Of a DNA stretch of 6,645 nucleotides, positions 4,871 to 6,645 are shown piece by piece (position 1 is the first letter of the stretch; every line of letters starts with the position of its first letter). Position numbers and translations under genes: made by a program. The stretch covers positions 1 to 6,645 of the forward strand of contig JACOVR010000048.1 in NCBI GenBank assembly GCA_016177245.1, in the 5' to 3' direction. The notes beneath the pieces are model-generated. The model saw only the letters and a list, made by a program, of their open reading frames with translations, did not search any database and was not told the origin of the DNA. This DNA comes from Candidatus Wildermuthbacteria bacterium (GTDB lineage Bacteria; Patescibacteriota; Minisyncoccia; Minisyncoccales; UBA10102).

Positions 4871-5016
4871 AACGCAAACCCTTTGAGCTGCTCGCGCGCC
4901 ACAAGAAATCCTGCGGCAAACGAAAGCAGGCAAAGCAGCACAACAACGGTAAAAAGTATTATATCCGATTGGTATCTTTTGACAAGAGTTTTGAGTTTTG
5001 CTACGATAGTTCTCAT
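4867..5016 (-). CDS. Small single-TM protein coupled to uppS (49 aa)
   Basis: A 49-codon frame on the minus strand reads MRTIVAKLKTLVKRYQSD, then a hydrophobic segment (19-40, IILFTVVVLL through AAGFLVA), then REQLKGFAL. The composition is that of a real membrane peptide: a basic amphipathic N-terminus, one TM helix and a short polar tail, giving an N-in orientation by the positive-inside rule. Its TGA stop overlaps the uppS ATG as ATGA, the same arrangement as other gene pairs in this window, and the overlapping uppS-frame extension has no such character. Its start codon overlaps that of rpmA on the other strand. No promoter or ribosome binding site is evident before it, which is the main doubt. 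Function unknown; given its coupling it might aid membrane location of UppS, but that is speculation. Confidence 0.6.
   Translation of the reverse strand: MRTIVAKLKTLVKRYQSDIILFTVVVLLCLLSFAAGFLVAREQLKGFAL
4958..4985 (-). promoter_or_regulatory. Possible uppS promoter inside the small TM gene
   Basis: On the minus strand TTGTCA (4985-4980, 5 of 6) and a perfect TATAAT (4963-4958) are spaced by 16 bases. Transcription would begin near 4951, within the small TM gene, and yield a uppS mRNA with a leader of about 80 bases and no intact upstream gene. Its -35 box shares bases with the -35 box of rpmA on the opposite strand. Confidence 0.55.
4979..5007 (+). promoter_or_regulatory. Promoter of rpmA
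   Basis: TTGACA (4979-4984, perfect) and TACGAT (5002-5007, 4 of 6) are spaced by 17 bases, and TG precedes the -10 box by one base (TGCTACGAT, extended -10). The ATG at 5015 lies 7 bases beyond the -10 box, where transcription should start, so the mRNA is predicted to be leaderless. No Shine-Dalgarno is present. Confidence 0.7.
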
Positions 5017-5302
5017 GGCTCAAACGAAATCAACGGGTGCATCGCGGCTCGGAAGGGATTCTGAACCAAAGTACCTGGGCATTAAAATATCGGACGGGCA
5101 GGCAGTAAAGGCAGGCCAGATTTTGGTTCGCCAGCGAGGCACCAAATTTTTTGCCGGGGAAAACGTTCGCATGGGCGGAGACAATACGCTCTACGCCCTC
5201 AAAGCGGGAACTGCGGAATTCGCCACAAGGGGCAGGCAGCGATTTGACCGTTCCCGAAAGCTCGCCAAAATCCTCAACATTATCGAAGGCAAGCACGAAT
5301 AA
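5015..5302 (+). CDS. rpmA: 50S ribosomal protein L27
   Basis: The 95-residue protein is a standard-length bL27. The core is unmistakable: GRDSEPKYLGIK (13-24), GQAVKAGQILVRQRGTKFFAG (28-48, bridging the usual VRQRGTKF signature) and NTLYALKAGTAEF (60-72), followed by a basic C-terminus (RGRQRFDRSRKLAKI). bL27 sits at the peptidyl transferase centre and helps position tRNA in the P site through its flexible N-terminus. Here that tail reads MAQTKSTGASR instead of the usual AHKKGGGSSRN type, so it is less basic and less glycine-rich. There is no rplU (L21) before it, although the two genes are usually adjacent. It is the only plus-strand gene in the window. The start is set by the family N-terminus and the promoter just upstream. 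The last 23 bases overlap the 3' end of pyrG. Confidence 0.96.
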   Translation: MAQTKSTGASRLGRDSEPKYLGIKISDGQAVKAGQILVRQRGTKFFAGENVRMGGDNTLYALKAGTAEFATRGRQRFDRSRKLAKILNIIEGKHE

Positions 5303-6645
5303 ATTCTCGAAAGAGCGGATGCGGACTCAACGGCCGCGATTGTAACTCGGGGTGAAACTGGGTTCCTAAAAAGAACGGGTGGTCTTTTAATTCTGCGATT
5401 TCCATAAGATTTCTCTCTGGATTTACTCCTGAAAATACCATGCCCTTTTTCTCGAGTCGTTCAAGGTACGCGTTGTTCACCTCGTAGCGGTGGCGATGAC
5501 GCTCGGAAATCATGGGTTTCCCGTATGCCCGGAACGCGATCGTGCCTTTTTTCACCTTGCAACGGTACGCGCCCAACCGCATCGTGCCCCCGTACTGTTT
5601 TTCCTGCAGAATTGTTTTTTGGTCGGCCATGACGTCAATGACCGGATCGATGAGTTTCGGGTTTGCAAGTTCTGTCGAATGCGCCTTTTTGATGCCACAC
5701 ACGTTTCTTGCAAATTCAATCACCGCAAGCTGCATTCCAAAACAAAGCCCAAGGTATGGAATTTTTTTCTTGCGGCAAAATTCAATCGCCTTGATTTTTC
5801 CCTCCACTCCCCTTTTCCCAAACCCTCCCGGGACGATCACCCCGTTGAACTGCGCAAGCTCTGCCACTGCGCGGGGATTTTTTTCGTATGTCTCTGAAGA
5901 AATCCAGGTAATGTGCGGCGATCTCTTATTCATCCAGCTTGCATGCTTTACCGCTTCAATCACCGATATATACGAATCCTCCAGAATAAAATTTCCGGTG
6001 CCAAAATATTTTCCCACGATACCGATTTTCACGGGCTTCTTCGCGTTCTTTGAGGTCGAAACCATCTTTTGCCACTCGCGCATGTCTTTCGTTTTTGATT
6101 TGAGTCCGAGCCGTAAAAGCAGTTTCTCGCCTAGCCGGTCTTTTTCAAAGTTTATGGGAACGTCATAAATACTCAAAACATTGGGCGCTGCAATGACATA
6201 CCCTTTTGGGATGCTGCACATGAACTCGATTTTCTCTTTGCGCTTTTTGTCGAGCGGGACCGCGGCGCGCGCCAAGATCACGTCGGGGTGAATTCCAGCG
6301 GCGTTTAAACTGCGAACCGCGTGCTGGGTTGGTTTTGTTTTGAGCTCGGTGCCGCCTGCGCCCAATGCCGGCAGAAAACTCACAAGAACCAAAACCACGT
6401 CCTGTGGGTTTTTGATCTTGAGTATCCTCACTGCCTCCAAGAACAGAATGTTTTCGTATTCTCCAACCGTGCCCCCGATCTCCACGACCGCAATGTCTGC
6501 TTTGTCTTTCTTTACCGCGCGGTTTATTTGGTCAATCACTTCCAGCGGAATCCGCGGAACAACCTCAACCTGTTTCCCGCCATATCCCAGATTACGCTCC
6601 TTCTGAATCACCGAAAGGTACACGCTGCCGGTAGTCATGTAATTC
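5280..6645 (-). CDS. pyrG: CTP synthase, N-terminus cut by the window edge
   Basis: This is the C-terminal five-sixths of CTP synthase (whole proteins are usually about 530-550 residues; 454 full codons are visible). It makes CTP from UTP, ATP and glutamine. Counting from the Met at 6638, the synthetase part shows VEIGGTVGEYE (52-62, metal/nucleotide site), KTKPTQHAVRS (100-110) and SIYDVPINFE (156-165). The class I glutamine amidotransferase domain follows from about 204: VPGGFGKRGVEGK (269-281, oxyanion region), PYLGLCFGMQ (294-303) with nucleophile Cys299, GGTMRLGAYRC (350-360), SERHRHRYEVNN (378-389) and GTQFHPE with His429 and Glu431. All triad residues are intact, so the enzyme looks functional. 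The frame continues upstream of this Met through Tyr and Asn codons to the window edge, so that Met is not the true start. It ends inside the rpmA 3' end with no terminator between them. Confidence 0.97.
   Translation of the reverse strand, partial: NYMTTGSVYLSVIQKERNLGYGGKQVEVVPRIPLEVIDQINRAVKKDKADIAVVEIGGTVGEYENILFLEAVRILKIKNPQDVVLVLVSFLPALGAGGTELKTKPTQHAVRSLNAAGIHPDVILARAAVPLDKKRKEKIEFMCSIPKGYVIAAPNVLSIYDVPINFEKDRLGEKLLLRLGLKSKTKDMREWQKMVSTSKNAKKPVKIGIVGKYFGTGNFILEDSYISVIEAVKHASWMNKRSPHITWISSETYEKNPRAVAELAQFNGVIVPGGFGKRGVEGKIKAIEFCRKKKIPYLGLCFGMQLAVIEFARNVCGIKKAHSTELANPKLIDPVIDVMADQKTILQEKQYGGTMRLGAYRCKVKKGTIAFRAYGKPMISERHRHRYEVNNAYLERLEKKGMVFSGVNPERNLMEIAELKDHPFFLGTQFHPELQSRPLSPHPLFREFIRACLR

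Noticed and set aside
4289..5014. Upstream extension of the rpmA frame leftward as one long plus-strand protein
   Set aside because: The region upstream of 5015 is antisense to uppS and unlike any protein; L27 begins at the ATG at 5015.
4871..5023. N-terminal extension of uppS to an upstream in-frame ATG at 5023
   Set aside because: The extra 51 residues resemble no UppS N-terminus; the family motif begins a few residues after the ATG at 4870, and the extension overlaps the 49-codon TM gene and rpmA.
5512..6168. Long plus-strand open frame opposite pyrG
   Set aside because: The minus frame is a clear CTP synthase with all catalytic residues; the plus frame shows no recognisable motif.

Overview
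The window looks like chromosomal DNA of a compact bacterial genome, most plausibly a Candidate Phyla Radiation (Patescibacteria/Parcubacteria-type) organism. That placement is an inference. It rests on start/stop overlaps (ATGA) between neighbouring genes, a convergent gene overlap, short intergenic gaps, a Phd/RelE pair with a CPR-like antitoxin, a tiny cysteine-rich protein, a secreted CAP protein, and ribosomal protein L27 standing alone without rplU. No rRNA, tRNA, CRISPR array or insertion sequence is visible. No stretch longer than about 160 bases lacks a gene.

Layout, left to right. (1) 1-541, minus: the N-terminal third of a membrane-anchored PQQ-type (Gdh/Asd-like) sugar dehydrogenase, running off the left edge. 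(2) 631-2730, minus: five consecutive genes read right to left, namely a Phd/YefM antitoxin, a RelE/ParE toxin, a RadC (JAB/MPN metalloprotease-fold) protein, a stand-alone HsdR-N-like protein with an apparently destroyed nuclease motif, and a small multi-TM protein. Toxin, radC and the HsdR-N-like gene are joined by ATGA overlaps. The run starts at a perfect-consensus promoter (TTGACA, 18 bp, TATAAT) whose -10 box lies inside a palindromic operator, and it ends at a hairpin/T-tract terminator. This is the best candidate in the window for an undescribed functional unit. (3) 2875-3084, minus: a 69-residue zinc-knuckle-like protein with its own promoter and terminator. (4) 3181-3218: an unexplained nested palindrome. 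(5) 3242-4099, minus: a secreted CAP-domain protein with a C-terminal Tyr-Asn heptad coiled coil. (6) 4175-5016, minus: uppS (undecaprenyl diphosphate synthase), preceded by and coupled to a 49-codon single-TM protein that is easily missed. (7) 5015-5302, plus: rpmA (L27). Its start codon overlaps the start codon of the small TM gene on the other strand, sharing one CATG. (8) 5280-6645, minus: pyrG (CTP synthase), lacking its N-terminus at the right edge and overlapping the 3' end of rpmA by 23 bp.

The housekeeping genes cover envelope lipid carrier synthesis (uppS), nucleotide supply (pyrG) and the ribosome (rpmA). The extracytoplasmic genes are the sugar dehydrogenase and the CAP protein. 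Several predicted promoters have the -10 box only 5-11 bp before the start codon with no Shine-Dalgarno sequence, which suggests leaderless or near-leaderless mRNAs are common here. By contrast, the 80-residue TM gene has a clear AAGGAG site.
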